Assembly: GCA_005406025.1 (NCBI GenBank)
Contig: BGZK01000545.1
Span: forward strand, 62,001 to 126,000
Direction of reading: 5' to 3'
DNA from: Eumeta japonica
Taxonomy: Eukaryota; Arthropoda; Insecta; Lepidoptera; Psychidae
Length of the DNA: 64,000 nt
Part shown: positions 1 through 10,415 of the stretch, piece after piece
How positions within the stretch are numbered: the stretch's first letter is position 1
Layout: every line of letters starts with the position of its first letter
The notes under the pieces: model-generated
What the model was told of the DNA's origin: nothing
Database searches by the model: none
The model's input: the letters and a program-made list of their open reading frames with translations, nothing else
Position numbers and translations under genes: made by a program

Positions 1-182
1 GCTATATTTTTTTCCCTCAGTCATTACGGGTTGGAGTGTCAGCCACTAATACAATGTTATTGTTGGTTTTTCTTGTTAACAAGTTATTAAATATCAGAGT
101 TAATAATGTCAGAAACTTGCAAGAGGTTCCCTCCCTCTATTGTCTTAGAAACTAATTTAAATCATGGTTGATATCAAATGCC

Positions 183-1684
183 TCAATAAAAGCACATAAT
201 TGTTTTGTCTATGGAATTCAACATGTTAATAATATAATAACTTAGCGACTTCGCTAATTGTTGTATAATAAATTTTGTAGGAAAATACTTCCTTCTTGTC
301 AAGTAAAAATATTTACCAATAATTCTATTGGTACCAATAAAATGAAATTTGTGTGAGTGACGACATGTCAGTGAATGCATATTAATATTTAGTTTGTGTC
401 TGTGTTCTGTATGTCTGTACTGATTTTCTTTTGCTGTTAAGTTTTAGCTGATAGGCAAAGCAAACGAAATTACTTTATTTAGATTTGTGATGCTATTTAG
501 TGTTCAAAAACATTGAACAATATTTTTTTGTCTGTCTTTTCCCTTCTACTAATTAGAATTATTATTGCGATCGAAATTAGTTTTAGCAATTCTTTCTAAA
601 ATACTATTATATGAAGCTCCTGGCATACAAATATTTCGTATATACTATCCAGCTAAACGACGGTCGAGTTGCAAATCCATCGACTTTCCGAGCTCATCAC
701 TATACATTATAATATTTTGGCCATTTCTATTTACTGCCGCGTGTGACGAGACATGTTCCGAGTGCGGCGACACAGCGGCCGGCGCGCGCGCCCGACGATC
801 CGGCGGGTCACATTCCGGCCGCGAGTCGTCGACAGAAGGCGTCTCACAACTGTACTGATGTGATTAGTGACTCGAACCTTTCATAACTATATTTACTAAT
901 TTCTATTAAATTAACCATTCCCCCATCTCCTTTTGTGCTAGTTCATATTTTGCAGTTATCGACTGCAAAGATGTATTTGAACACAAAATTTTTGACTTCA
1001 GGCGTTGTGTATCATATTCGTAATTTAATAATTTCTTTTTATAATCATCAATTTCAACCAATAAATCTTTAATTTCTTTTTTCATATTTAATTTTTAGAT
1101 AAATATTGATTCATTTTAATCTGTTTTCTAGTGCTTTTAATAAATTTCTGAATTTTAATATATTTTTTTTTGTATATACTATTACTACAGGGAGGTACAT
1201 TAATTTTTGGAGAGTCTTAGTTTAAGGAGTTGTCCACACGTCACACGTCAAGTTTATAGTTGTATAAGGAACATTTGAGTTATTTTGCGTGTTGGTGAAA
1301 CATATGTCTGGGTACAAGATGCTTTTAAATAATTGTTTTCTTGTTGTAATACAATTAAGCGTGTATATGCATCGCATAACTTTACTTTCAGATCAGTAGT
1401 GAGTTTGAGGCCATCTCCCAATGCATCGCTGCTCCGATTGAACCCGTCCACCGTCCGCTGGAGCTGGTCTCTTTCCTCTCGAGTATCAATTAATTGAGAT
1501 TGGAGTTCTACCAACTCACTTCTCATCTGTTTATTTTTATTTAACACAAATAGTATCTCTAACTCGCTATCCTCTCTCTCTCCAGTAGTAAGTCCTCGCA
1601 ATTGACCCCAGATGTCTTTAATTCTAATAGTATGTTATTCAACTGTTCCTCTAACTAACGAGCAACTGCTCTGCCAGTGATCAT
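183..1684 (-). pseudogene. Decayed retroelement protein: coiled coil plus SGNH-like domain
   Basis: Read on the minus strand, successive pieces in different frames add up to one protein layout. An N-terminal piece begins at the ATG at 1684-1682 and carries an in-frame TAG near 1655-1657. A long heptad-rich coiled coil follows (about 1254-1650, reached by a frameshift near 1600), then a lysine-rich stretch (about 1092-1250) and a second coiled-coil ORF (about 929-1088). A proline/arginine linker runs straight into a block with YSDELGKSMDLQL (about 640-850, ending in a stop). The C-terminal piece contains CRHSHKFHFIGTN and ends at 183. From memory, multicopy lepidopteran proteins, probably non-LTR retrotransposon ORF1 products, have this order of coiled coil, basic linker and SGNH-hydrolase-like domain; I cannot search to confirm it. 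Multiple stops and frameshifts mean it is dead. The GC-rich patch at 730-850 is explained as remnant coding sequence rather than a CpG island. Confidence 0.5.
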
Positions 1685-2034
1685 TTTAAATTAATAATTA
1701 CACATAATTAAAAATAAATAAATAAGCAAACCGTGCAAGCAATTACAAACTCGAAACATATATTTACAATTTTCAAATCAGATTATATTCACATTCATTT
1801 GTTTTACAACCTCATAAGTTATTTAATAATAAGATGCAATATAAAGGCGAAGAAAAAAAATAATAAATCAATCTACCTACTTAACTCAACGCTTACAATG
1901 GCTTAATAGTAATTTGATGATCATTATAATAACACAATACACACTCATAAACAATATTTGAGTATCACATTACTAATGCCATGGATGCCTTTCGACCGAC
2001 CGCAATCGCTAATAAACAATTAACACTTGCTTAT
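1685..2034. other. AT-rich intergenic DNA, nothing recognised
   Basis: I see no coding, RNA or repeat signal in this stretch. Confidence 0.5.
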
Positions 2035-2150
2035 GTGTTCGATATAGGTCAATCTCGTCGAATCAATATTCAATTCGTTGGATAGGGATTCGAGGGTCAA
2101 TGGTGGGTTGCATGCTGCAAGTTAACGTATGTTGCAGGCAAACGTCTGAA
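2035..2150 (+). repeat. Dispersed repeat, copy 1
   Basis: This matches 40508-40640 in the same orientation. Shared blocks are GAATCAATATTCAATTC, TTCGAGGGTCA and GCATGCTGCA followed by an ATGTTGCAGRCAA motif. The second copy has about 17 extra bases in the middle. It is an old interspersed repeat of unknown class; neither copy has terminal repeats that I can define. Confidence 0.6.
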
Positions 2151-2401
2151 TACCATTAGTGACGTGTATGTATAAATTCATATAAGCATTAATGTCATGA
2201 CATATCATAACGTTTTTTTTTCTTTTCAATTGTAATATAACTTTGTATAATACAGCATCGTAATGTTTTTTTTATTAAATTATAGTATAACTTTATATAA
2301 AACAGCTTAATTAAATTAAATTAAGTAATGTATAAAAATGAATTCACATAGTTTTCATTCGGTTTATGAATTCCCTTTGAATTTACGAGATCGTTTCGGC
2401 C

Positions 2402-2539
2402 ATGGTTAGCGTGGAAATGAAGCGCTTAATTCCGCGTTCGGCTGAAAATTTAATTCTGTATTTGGTAAATGAAGCGAGATCGGGCCTCGCACCGCGTCCC
2501 GAGGCAAAGTACGATAAAGCCCTCTGGATCCCTATGTAA
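2402..2539 (+). CDS. Candidate 45-codon small ORF
   Basis: An ATG in a favourable context (GGCCATGG) opens 45 codons and ends at TAA. The composition looks protein-like: it begins MVSVEMKRLIPRSAENLIL, has mixed charged and hydrophobic residues and ends in tryptophan and proline. Local GC is higher than in the flanks. I do not recognise a family, see no signal peptide, and cannot identify a promoter or splice partner. The segment 2380-2640 also has an open minus-strand frame, so this could be a non-coding GC-richer island. Confidence 0.2.
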   Translation: MVSVEMKRLIPRSAENLILYLVNEARSGLAPRPEAKYDKALWIPM

Positions 2540-2734
2540 ATGCGCGGATAACGTATTCGCAGGAAAAGCGGCGCAACCTTAACTAAATAATGTAATGCAC
2601 ACCGGAGCAAGAAATGTCGGTATATAAACAATTGCTTGATGATTCGAAATGTTTGCGGAGAAGATAAATTTTAAATTGGATACATGATAAAACGGAAGAG
2701 TGTGCTATCTACATGTTTATTAACCTTTTAGGGT

Positions 2735-2900
2735 TGGGGCACTAGTTACTAGTTCTCTCGACATAAAACCTCCATCGAGTTTGGAGACTGGAAGAACATC
2801 CACTAGTCCACACTTCTGCGTAAACACAATCAAGGCTAAGATTTCGATCCTTGAACAACGTTGTTGCTGTGATGGTTACTATACTCCTGAAACTAAAATT
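2735..2900. repeat. Possible old SINE-like fragment
   Basis: The segment has higher complexity than its surroundings and carries a GATTTCGATCC motif resembling the tRNA-derived B box on the minus strand of old SINEs. The similarity is weak and the boundaries are unclear. The rest of 2540-3560 is AT-rich and featureless to me. Confidence 0.2.
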
Positions 2901-3639
2901 CTTGTTATAATAGCCACGGATTTAACTAATCAATGTATGTTTATATAGTTTGTAGGTGCGTTTCTAATTATTAATGTGCACTATTCGGAGCAGCGCAAAA
3001 TACTCTGTGACGGTTCACTTCAAGTGTAAATACCTTCACATTGTTCTTCAACAAGCTTTTGTAAGCACCTATTATGGTTTGTATTTGATTTTGAAGCTGA
3101 AAAAAAATTCTGAGAGATTTATGTTGTAAGTATAAAATAATTTATTATGCAAATATTGTTACAGACATCGGTGATGAAGCATCTATTTAGTTTATATTTC
3201 ACAAGCATATTTCTTTGAGATGAAATAACATCATTTCAGTGAGGGCAAAATATTGTTGCGTGAAGAACTACGCTTATATTGATATAATGTTGACATTTCA
3301 AGAAACTTAATTTCAATGATTTCAAATGAGCACTAAGGATTTAGTTTGGTACATCTTTGAATTATTTTCATGCTTAAAACTGTGTTGGTGGCATTTTTAT
3401 CGAGCTAATCAGCCTCACTATACTGAATAATAATATATAACGAACCACAATATCATAAAAAATACAGATGTGCTTTTATCGACACCGCTTATTTTTCATA
3501 ATTTTCTATTTAAAATGCATTACCGCTACGTGAAAACGCATATACGAGTACCTTATCAGATAATGTATGCTATGATTGACGCGGACGCTGTGCCGTATTT
3601 CTTTGCACAGGCGAATTTATGTCGAGTCAGCTGTAATCA

Positions 3640-3965
3640 CCCCACCGATGAGGCGTACCCTCCTACAATCTTCTTTTTTTTACATCAGACTGAAGGGGAC
3701 ATAAACTTTTAGACTTTTAGGCCCTCCATGTTGACTTAATGCGAGTCAGGGACTGCTGGTGACCGCCGTCACCAATGCGATGACAACATCCGCGACCGAC
3801 GGCTTAAACGCGCTCCCCGAGGCACTACGCGTGTGCGCATGGTGATTGAACTTAAGATAAAAACTCATCGGTCGATTCAACCATGGCCAGGATCAAACCC
3901 GGTATCTCACGGTTCGAAGGCGACGTGCCTGATCACTGAACCACCACCACTCACTGGCGAATTTC
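3640..3965 (-). mobile_element. Degraded tRNA-derived SINE
   Basis: The segment runs from CACCCCACCGATGAGGCG to CTGATCACTGAACCACC. The end at 3885-3935 contains AGGATCAAACCCGG, the reverse complement of a pol III B-box-like GGTTTGATCC, as in tRNA-derived SINEs. The middle has the GACCGCCGTCACCAATGCG block, which recurs in diverged form near 46405-46430. Lepidopteran SINEs commonly read like this. It should be transcriptionally dead. The ORF overlapping 3470-3712 is not considered real. Confidence 0.5.
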
Positions 3966-4504
3966 TATTACGAATGCTGACGATTTTTGTAATTTGGAGA
4001 AAATGAGATTTTGTACTTAGGTACAACAACTCATGAGGTTGTACAGCAAGTTATTTGCTCGTGTTTTCATATTCAGCTCGCTATATTGATTTTGTATTTC
4101 TTCATTGTATAACTTACAGTATCAATATGTACTTTTAATTGGCTACTGTACAGCGTTTTGTGCTATTTGGACGGTGGCCCTTAACCGCTATTAATAAATA
4201 TTATAATTTCCATAAATACTTAACTCAATCCAAAATACCAATAAACTAAAGTCGAATTTATATCTTCAGGAAGATATCACACCTGCGACTTATTTTATGC
4301 CATTTTCTCCGGATAGCTAAAATAATTCAAATTTCTAGATGGAATTTAAAATTAATAATTAATTTTTCTACTTAATGATATTATAATTGTAGCGTCGTAA
4401 GTGCGATGTGTCTCATCGTTACGTGTTGTAATTTTGTAAACATAAACAACATGTATACATGCCACAAACTAATATATAATAAATTGCGATATAATTCGGA
4501 CTAC
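3966..4504. other. AT-rich intergenic DNA, nothing recognised
   Basis: There are no supported genes; only short A/T runs and no repeated segment that I can match elsewhere in the window. Confidence 0.5.
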
Positions 4505-4680
4505 ACCGCGTTAGCTTGTCAATAAAGCCTCTCTCTATGAAGCGTATAATCCAGCAGGCTCCGGCGCATCAACGCACAGACCAATTAGTTCGGTCGGATG
4601 TGCGGGCCGCAGGCAGCACGCCGCCGCCGCACCAATTAACGATCGGACCCTTGTTTAGTAGGATCGTTGCACGTGTGGCT
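4505..4680. promoter_or_regulatory. GC-rich island with CAATTA sites
   Basis: This is an abrupt GC- and CpG-rich patch in AT-rich DNA, holding CCAATTAGTTCGG and, 50 bases on, CCAATTAACGATCGG. The ATTA cores are homeodomain-type sites, and the near-duplicate CCAATTA context is notable. No ORF or splice signal explains the patch. A conserved regulatory element is my inference from composition and motif pairing. Confidence 0.25.
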
Positions 4681-4884
4681 ACTCACATATGAATAGTATA
4701 GTACATGCAGATAATATATATTAATTTGTATGTTGCTTGATTAATTTTGCACTAAAGGCAATTTAAATTTTGATACGAAATTACTTAACGTCGCTTATGC
4801 AAGAAGTTAGTTGATAGAAATGGTCACGTAACAAAAAAGCATTATGCCCCCTCCATTCAACTCTCAGTGACTCTTTCTCACTCT

Positions 4885-4995
4885 CTGTATCTGTCTCTCT
4901 CTAACACACTAATATGTGTTAGAAAGAGACAGATACAGATTGAATTACAATTTATTTATAAAAACCTAATGGTTTTTATAAATAATTTGTAATTC
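4885..4995. repeat. Two adjacent near-perfect hairpins
   Basis: Hairpin 1: arms 4885-4908 and 4915-4938 (24 bp, one mismatch, 6-base loop, TCTGTCTCTCTCTAACACA-type arm). Hairpin 2 starts three bases later: arms 4942-4966 and 4971-4995 (25 bp, one mismatch, 4-base loop, arm rich in TTTATAAAAACC). I infer either a foldback mobile element or a paired-hairpin RNA precursor. Confidence 0.75.
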
Positions 4996-5091
4996 ACTCT
5001 TTTATATTTTTAGCTCTCAATAAATTAATATTTTTTCTAAAACATCACACGAAACTTTTTGATTGGATTCCTTACTTTGTATAATTTACAA

Positions 5092-5580
5092 TGAAAAAAC
5101 CGGCCAAGTGCAAGTCGGACTTGCGCAACAAAAGTTCCGTGCTACAAAATTATTTTCATTTATTCATTTGCGGATTCTTAGCACAAGCCCCACTCGCACT
5201 TGTCCAAACTTCATTTATTGTTTTCCTTAAGTTCGAACTATGATCACATCAAGTTTGGTGCTTGTATATGCTATTGTTTTTACGACAGAGCAAAAGTTAG
5301 AAAAATAAACGAATATGCACTAAATATGCACTCACATAATTAGCGAGTGTCAGTTTATACTGGATATTGAAACAAACAAACAATTTGTGAACAACTTTTT
5401 CTGAATTCTGAATTTTCTGAATCTATTTTTCTAAATCCATAAATAAAGAACTATTAAACTAGGAGAGTAAAGAACTAGGCGCAGTAGTTTCGGAGATAAG
5501 GGAGGAGGAATGGTCAATTTTCATTTATTTTCTTAAATAACTTTAAAGCTATTTACTTTATAGTTATAAAAAAAAATACA
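5092..5580 (+). mobile_element. Lepidopteran interspersed element (GGCCAAGTGC family)
   Basis: The head at 5097 reads AACCGGCCAAGTGCAAGTCG and is followed by TTCCGTGCTAC, the diagnostic start of a repeat very common in moths and butterflies. The later block GTAGTTTCGGAGATAAGGG near 5485-5505 and an AATAACTTTAAAGCTATTTAC stretch fit the interior of such elements. The GACAGACGG tail is missing, so the copy is truncated. The family head recurs at 12304, 26136 and 43926, and tails recur in reverse at 21090 and 53603. The short ORF beginning at 5580 lies just past it and is not credible as a gene. Confidence 0.6.
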
Positions 5581-6059
5581 TGTATTCAAGACCCTACCTT
5601 CTTCTCCCCATCTTCCAATTTCACGCCATTACAACGCTTTTGTTGTCAACTACACAGAGGCAGAGTTTCGTGCGTTGTACTGTACTGCTGTATGTGCTCA
5701 TCAAAAAGAATGTAAGTCGCAACTACCACCAGTTATACCATCCAACTCGTAATTATTATATTCGAGTAGAATTCGAGGCGTAATATCATTTAAAACAGAC
5801 ATGTCGAGTAAACGACTGCTTCTTACGTGGCACACAGTATTCATTGATTCTTAAAATTTTATATTCAGATTAAATTAAATTACATATATCTCTTAACATG
5901 ATACAAAATTTGAATTCATTGAGGGCAGTTAATTTTTCGCATGAAAATATTTATTTAAATAACGTGTCAGTCGAAATTCTACACTTTGAATTTTGCTCTA
6001 CGGATGATATAAAGCCGAGTACAAGAGCAGAATCAGAGAATACAAGCTTACTTTTTTCG

Positions 6060-6640
6060 ATTTCACATCGAATTTAATCTGGACCGGTGTAGAGCGACGC
6101 TCCAAATCGAATTTTCGGATTTGCCCCGAAAGAATGATGGGTTCGGCTTATAGGAGTATAAGCCGGAGATGTTTGCGTGCGCTATGCGTAATACAATTTA
6201 AAGTTTCCCGCTGCACGTGAAGAGCAGCGGCAGGGCGGTCGCCATGGCAACGCCCTCCGTACCTCCCCGATTGTTCGCTAAATTTGAGTAAACGTCGTTC
6301 GCTTCGTGTAAAGGCAACAGTTTTGTTACGAGGCGTCGAGAGCGTCTCGCGTGACACCATCGTAGCCCGACACTGTTTTGACAGAGGGCGGGATCGACGC
6401 GACCGTGAATATAAAGTGCAGGGCCTTCGCTTGTGCATTAGTTTGCCGGAATGGCCGCGTTTCAGACGAAGGCGTTAAAACCGTTGGCTTTCGACATAAC
6501 AATTATAAGTTGTTCAGGAGGTTTTTAGTCCGTGCGAGTCGGACACACCCGTGTGCCCGGGCACATGGACGGCCCGTAATGGGTTTATCTCCTAATTCCC
6601 CTTTCGCACGGGAAGAACTATAATAAAGAAAAAAAACTGT
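6060..6640. promoter_or_regulatory. CpG-rich island with RFX X-box
   Basis: About 580 bases of clearly raised GC and CpG. At 6238-6251 is GTCGCCATGGCAAC, which fits the bipartite X-box bound by RFX transcription factors (GTNRCC, spacer, RGYAAC) and is nearly palindromic. A GGGCGGG box lies near 6387-6393. X-boxes in insects drive ciliary genes in sensory neurons. No ciliary gene is visible in the window, so the target is unknown. Overlapping ORFs on both strands (6148-6438 and 6284-6623) are arginine-rich and reflect composition. This could be a promoter of an unannotated transcript or an enhancer. Confidence 0.35.
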
Positions 6641-7329
6641 ACATTGGTACTTAAGACGGTCGCCTAGGTGTCCGCCGGTACAAATGTATACAAAATTGTA
6701 AGCGAGAATAGTGTATTTCGCAATAACCAATGCGATCGTAGGTAGATACATATTTTTATACTATTACTTAAACTTTAGTTTGTAAACGAATATTTAATAC
6801 ATATCAGTTCCAGCAACAGTGTAAATGTGTATTTAAGTCGTAATTTCAATAACAATATAGTATTTAAGTTACGCCTTTACTTCCTCATTAGGTATTTTTT
6901 AAGTGCACCGCTTGATTTTTATTATATTTATACAGTTTAATTGGTAAATTCCTAATGCGAATTTGGACCATATTGTATTTAATTGTACATCGATTACATT
7001 ATAGTAGTAATTATAATTTTCAATCTGTTTATCAGCGTTTGGATATATACAGATTACCTCCCTGTATGTCGTTGTACTAAGATAAATTATCATACTGAAT
7101 GTTAAAAGCCTAATTAGAAGTTAGCGCTATTTAACGTTTTCATCGCTACGTTGTTTTTTGTTGTTAATTAATTTTGTTGATGTATCTAAAAATTGTTTTG
7201 GAGAATTGACATAGAATGCAGAGTAGTGCATTCTGCATGAATTGATAGTCAACTGACAACAAATCAAACAGTATTCTCCACATAAGCCCTTTCAACATCC
7301 ATTAAATATAGTCTGAGATTCAAAAACAA
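6641..7329. other. AT-rich intergenic DNA
   Basis: No gene seen. A short stem (AGAATGCA/TGCATTCT around 7214-7235) is too small to interpret. Confidence 0.5.
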
Positions 7330-7560
7330 ACACAGCAGCCTCCGCAATATAGCGCTTAAAGGCGAAGGACAAATATTTTCCGGTAGAAATTTTTACCGGG
7401 AATATATCACCCGGTGGGCAATGAAAAAGGAATCCGCCGCGAGCGAACGTCGGCCCGTTTATACACCCCTTTATTTACAGTCGGATTTTCTGATTTTAGT
7501 TGGGATTTTCCTCGACGCTGTCCCGACTGCCACTTCCGATAAATTTTTCAAATATCTAAC
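7330..7560. other. Moderately GC-rich island
   Basis: There is a raised-CpG stretch with GCCGCGAGCGAACGTCGG, flanked by AT-rich DNA. No ORF longer than chance, no splice sites and no repeat match were found. It could be regulatory, but nothing specific supports that. Confidence 0.2.
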
Positions 7561-8029
7561 TTCGCTCGATAAACAAAAATATGTGTATTGCAATGTATGA
7601 CATCTTCGAGGTTACTTTATTTTTTTTTATTGTATTAAAAAACCTTTACGATTATGATTTAATGTATGCAGGAAACACATTTTATGTATGGATACAGGAA
7701 ATAATAATCGTACTCATACTGAATTTGCCATATACTCCTTAATATTTAATATTTGTTGATATATATGCTTGGATGTTTTAACATTTTTTTTACATTTTCA
7801 GTTTAAACGTTTTTTGCTATATATATTTTGTTGTTTTGTCGATTATTACTATACGCCCTTCGCTATGTAATACGTTTTGCTATTTTAATGTGTATCACTA
7901 TGTACGCTTTGACGTTGTAACTCCGTCAAGTATCCGGGCGATATCAGTCTCATTATGAAACTACACTAATTCAATAATGTCCAAATCCACACCCAAAAAA
8001 GCATCAATAGAATCATAATCAGGCTTCGT

Positions 8030-8640
8030 TATCGTACGACCGGCCGTACAATAAAACAGATACAGCGCCCGCGCATAGAGCGCTAAAGCCGCACAGATTT
8101 CCTCTAGAGGGAGGCTTTTGCAGCGAAAAATGTATACGCGGACGCCGGCGCGCGAGCCGGCGGCCGGCAGGCGGCTGATCGATTGAGGCCCTCTAACTAG
8201 TTTTATCTCGGGAAAATAGAGAGGAAAAATCGTAAAGTGCGTTCGGATTCCAAAGTATACTGTCCTCGGATCAGACGGAGATTTAGTGGATTTATTTGGG
8301 AGAAACGACTTCGGTATTTGTTGGGAAGATTCCTCCGGAATTCCCGTATATAGTTACGCATTGAATTCGTATATGCGGGGAAAGATTGGGGCATATCTTT
8401 AAACATTCATGACATTTATTAAACACGAATATACAAATTTTCGCAGGCAGTCGAAATTGCCCGAATATCGAATACGATAAAATCGGAAATATATATTTTG
8501 AATGCAACAAAAGTTTTCGTCCTCGATCAAAACTTTGGGGTGAAATTTAAGACAAACGAGAAATTATTATTGGAACGGTTCATAAATTTTCTGATTAAAC
8601 TCATACCTCTTCGCATAATAATAAACGGACGAGTGCGAAT
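8030..8640. promoter_or_regulatory. CpG-rich island, possible regulatory DNA
   Basis: The densest CpG in this part of the window lies at 8030-8190 (CGGACGCCGGCGCGCGAGCC and neighbours), preceded by the palindrome-like GTACGACCGGCCGTAC. A 17-codon ATG frame at 8130-8184 is too short to credit. The minus-strand ORFs at 8203-8510 overlap each other in two frames and show no family features. I read this as a possible regulatory or promoter-like island; 7561-8029 before it is AT-rich with nothing recognised. Confidence 0.25.
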
Positions 8641-9639
8641 TAAATTTGCCTAGTTATCTGTGAAAATGATTTTATTCATACAATAACCTATCGATACATC
8701 GAAACACATATGACCGATTGTACTTTACAAATACAATAACAGAGGTACAAATATTCAAATATTGTTTTTTTTTCTACCTGTTTCTATATTTTTTAATTTT
8801 CTAAAGGTATTTTTTATTTTTTCTACACTACACATTAATGCAAGTTCTTTGAATCATATTAATAAAGGATTATTTAATTATTTTCACTTGAAAATTAAAC
8901 TAAACGATGTAAGCAAAAACTTTTTCCAAAATAGTATGCAATTCTTATACCGGGAATAGGTTCGGGCAAATCTTATATAACTTCTAGAATTGTGGCAAAC
9001 TTCAAATATATATATATATTTGCATATTGAGATTTCAATTTGTGCGCAATATTTTTTTAGTTTTAGCTCTTGTAAGCATAAGACGGAGTTTGTTTTGATA
9101 GAATATATTAATTTCTATTGAACTTCATTTTATCTCTAAATGATGTATTATTGTATTAATTCATGCCAAAACAAATATGATTGAACAGTACTGTCACGTC
9201 AATGTTAATGTCAAATTTAACGACTTATAATAAAAAAAAGATTGGTTAGCATCATACCTCAATGTCCAATACAAAATATTTAAACAATATTTATTATACA
9301 TTCATGATGACAAAGGCATTAAGTTCATCAGTCTACCGTATAATGTCATCAATGAAAATATTTAAAAAGAATTGTAAAAAAGTACTACATATTTGATGAA
9401 TAATAATGTATTTATAATATTATGGTTCAATATTTGAAAAGTATATGAATAATTTTTTAAAAAATGTTCTTAAAAATAACAAACGTACCAAATCTAGCTC
9501 GTGAAGTAATGTATAAAAATTGTAATAGCAATTCAAAACTGATTTTTTCAGGGTATTGCATTAAAAATATGGCTTTCAAGAAATTTTAAACAATATTTCT
9601 TTGTAATGTACTCAATAACTTTAAGCCGCATCGCTCTAT
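8641..9639. other. AT-rich intergenic DNA
   Basis: Low-complexity A/T runs, including a short (TA)n tract near 9008-9020. No gene or repeat copy is supported. Confidence 0.5.
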
Positions 9640-10110
9640 ACAAAATCGATCCCACTGTTATAAGTAGGTACAATAGGTAGATAGATATGTCTGCACGGAT
9701 GACCTTAATGGAATTTCAGTTCTGTCTACGGAAATTGCTACAGTAAGGGACGAAATTAGCGGCGTTAGATATCCCTTACTACCGCTAAGTTTCCGAAAAT
9801 GGGCGAAGCCGGTCGGCCTCTGATACGATTAATCTAAATTAAACCTATTAGTGAACCCTTTCACGGATATTACCGCGTAACGTGAACGCCTCGCGACACG
9901 CACGCCGCGCGGCGAGACCTTGTATTTTCTGTAGAAAATTAATTAGATTAGTTTCGTTCCAGCCACACATGTGACAGTCTCTAAATCGTACACGCCCGTA
10001 AATAAGTAGGTCTGTTACCTTTAAATATATGTCGGTATTCAATTCGGCGACTTAAATGATAATACAAATTGTCGCTGCCTACCTTCCGCTCGCAACTCCG
10101 CCTGCGCGGA
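9640..10110. other. GC-richer patchwork without clear gene
   Basis: It contains short CpG-rich stretches (around 9880-9920, and CGGCGTTAGATATCCCTTAC near 9761). An open minus-strand frame of 64 codons at 9848-10042 lacks any recognisable domain. It resembles the other isolated islands in the window. Confidence 0.2.
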
Positions 10111-10134
10111 CATATAATGAACCCCTTCATCTTT

Positions 10135-10270
10135 TATATCGAGCGAACTCTCCTTCAATCATGATCCCCATCCGAGTCTCGTTCTCGATTTCCGTTCTGG
10201 TTCTGTCGTCTATTCCGCTCCTGAGTTCTTTCTCAATTTCAATTCCAGTTATGCTCCGGATTTTTTGTAC
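10135..10270. repeat. Degenerate pyrimidine minisatellite, copy A
   Basis: Imperfect repeats of a TCNATTYCNRTYCNGGT-like core, for example TCTCGATTTCCGTTCTGGTTC. The same motif family makes up 22980-23330 and is seen in purine form near 24530-24665 and 42475-42520. The + frame is open because a six-base pattern avoids stop codons, so the apparent Ser/Ile/Pro ORF at 10056-10415 is not a gene. Confidence 0.5.
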
Positions 10271-10415
10271 ATTTCATAGAAATTTAACTATTTTATTTGT
10301 CCTCATAACGCAACTTTTGGAAAATTTTGCTGTTTTCCGTCTTGACTCGACGAGCTGTGTCAGAAAATACATATGGTTCAAAAGTTTATATATGTATGTA
10401 TTTATATATAGGTAA

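Noticed and set aside
3885..3935. Possible tRNA gene from GGTTCGAA/GGATCAAACC boxes
   Set aside because: Only a B-box-like region is present, within a SINE; no cloverleaf or A box with correct spacing can be built.
10056..10415. 119-codon + ORF rich in Ser/Ile/Pro
   Set aside because: Its core is the same degenerate minisatellite; there is no start, signal or domain evidence beyond that.
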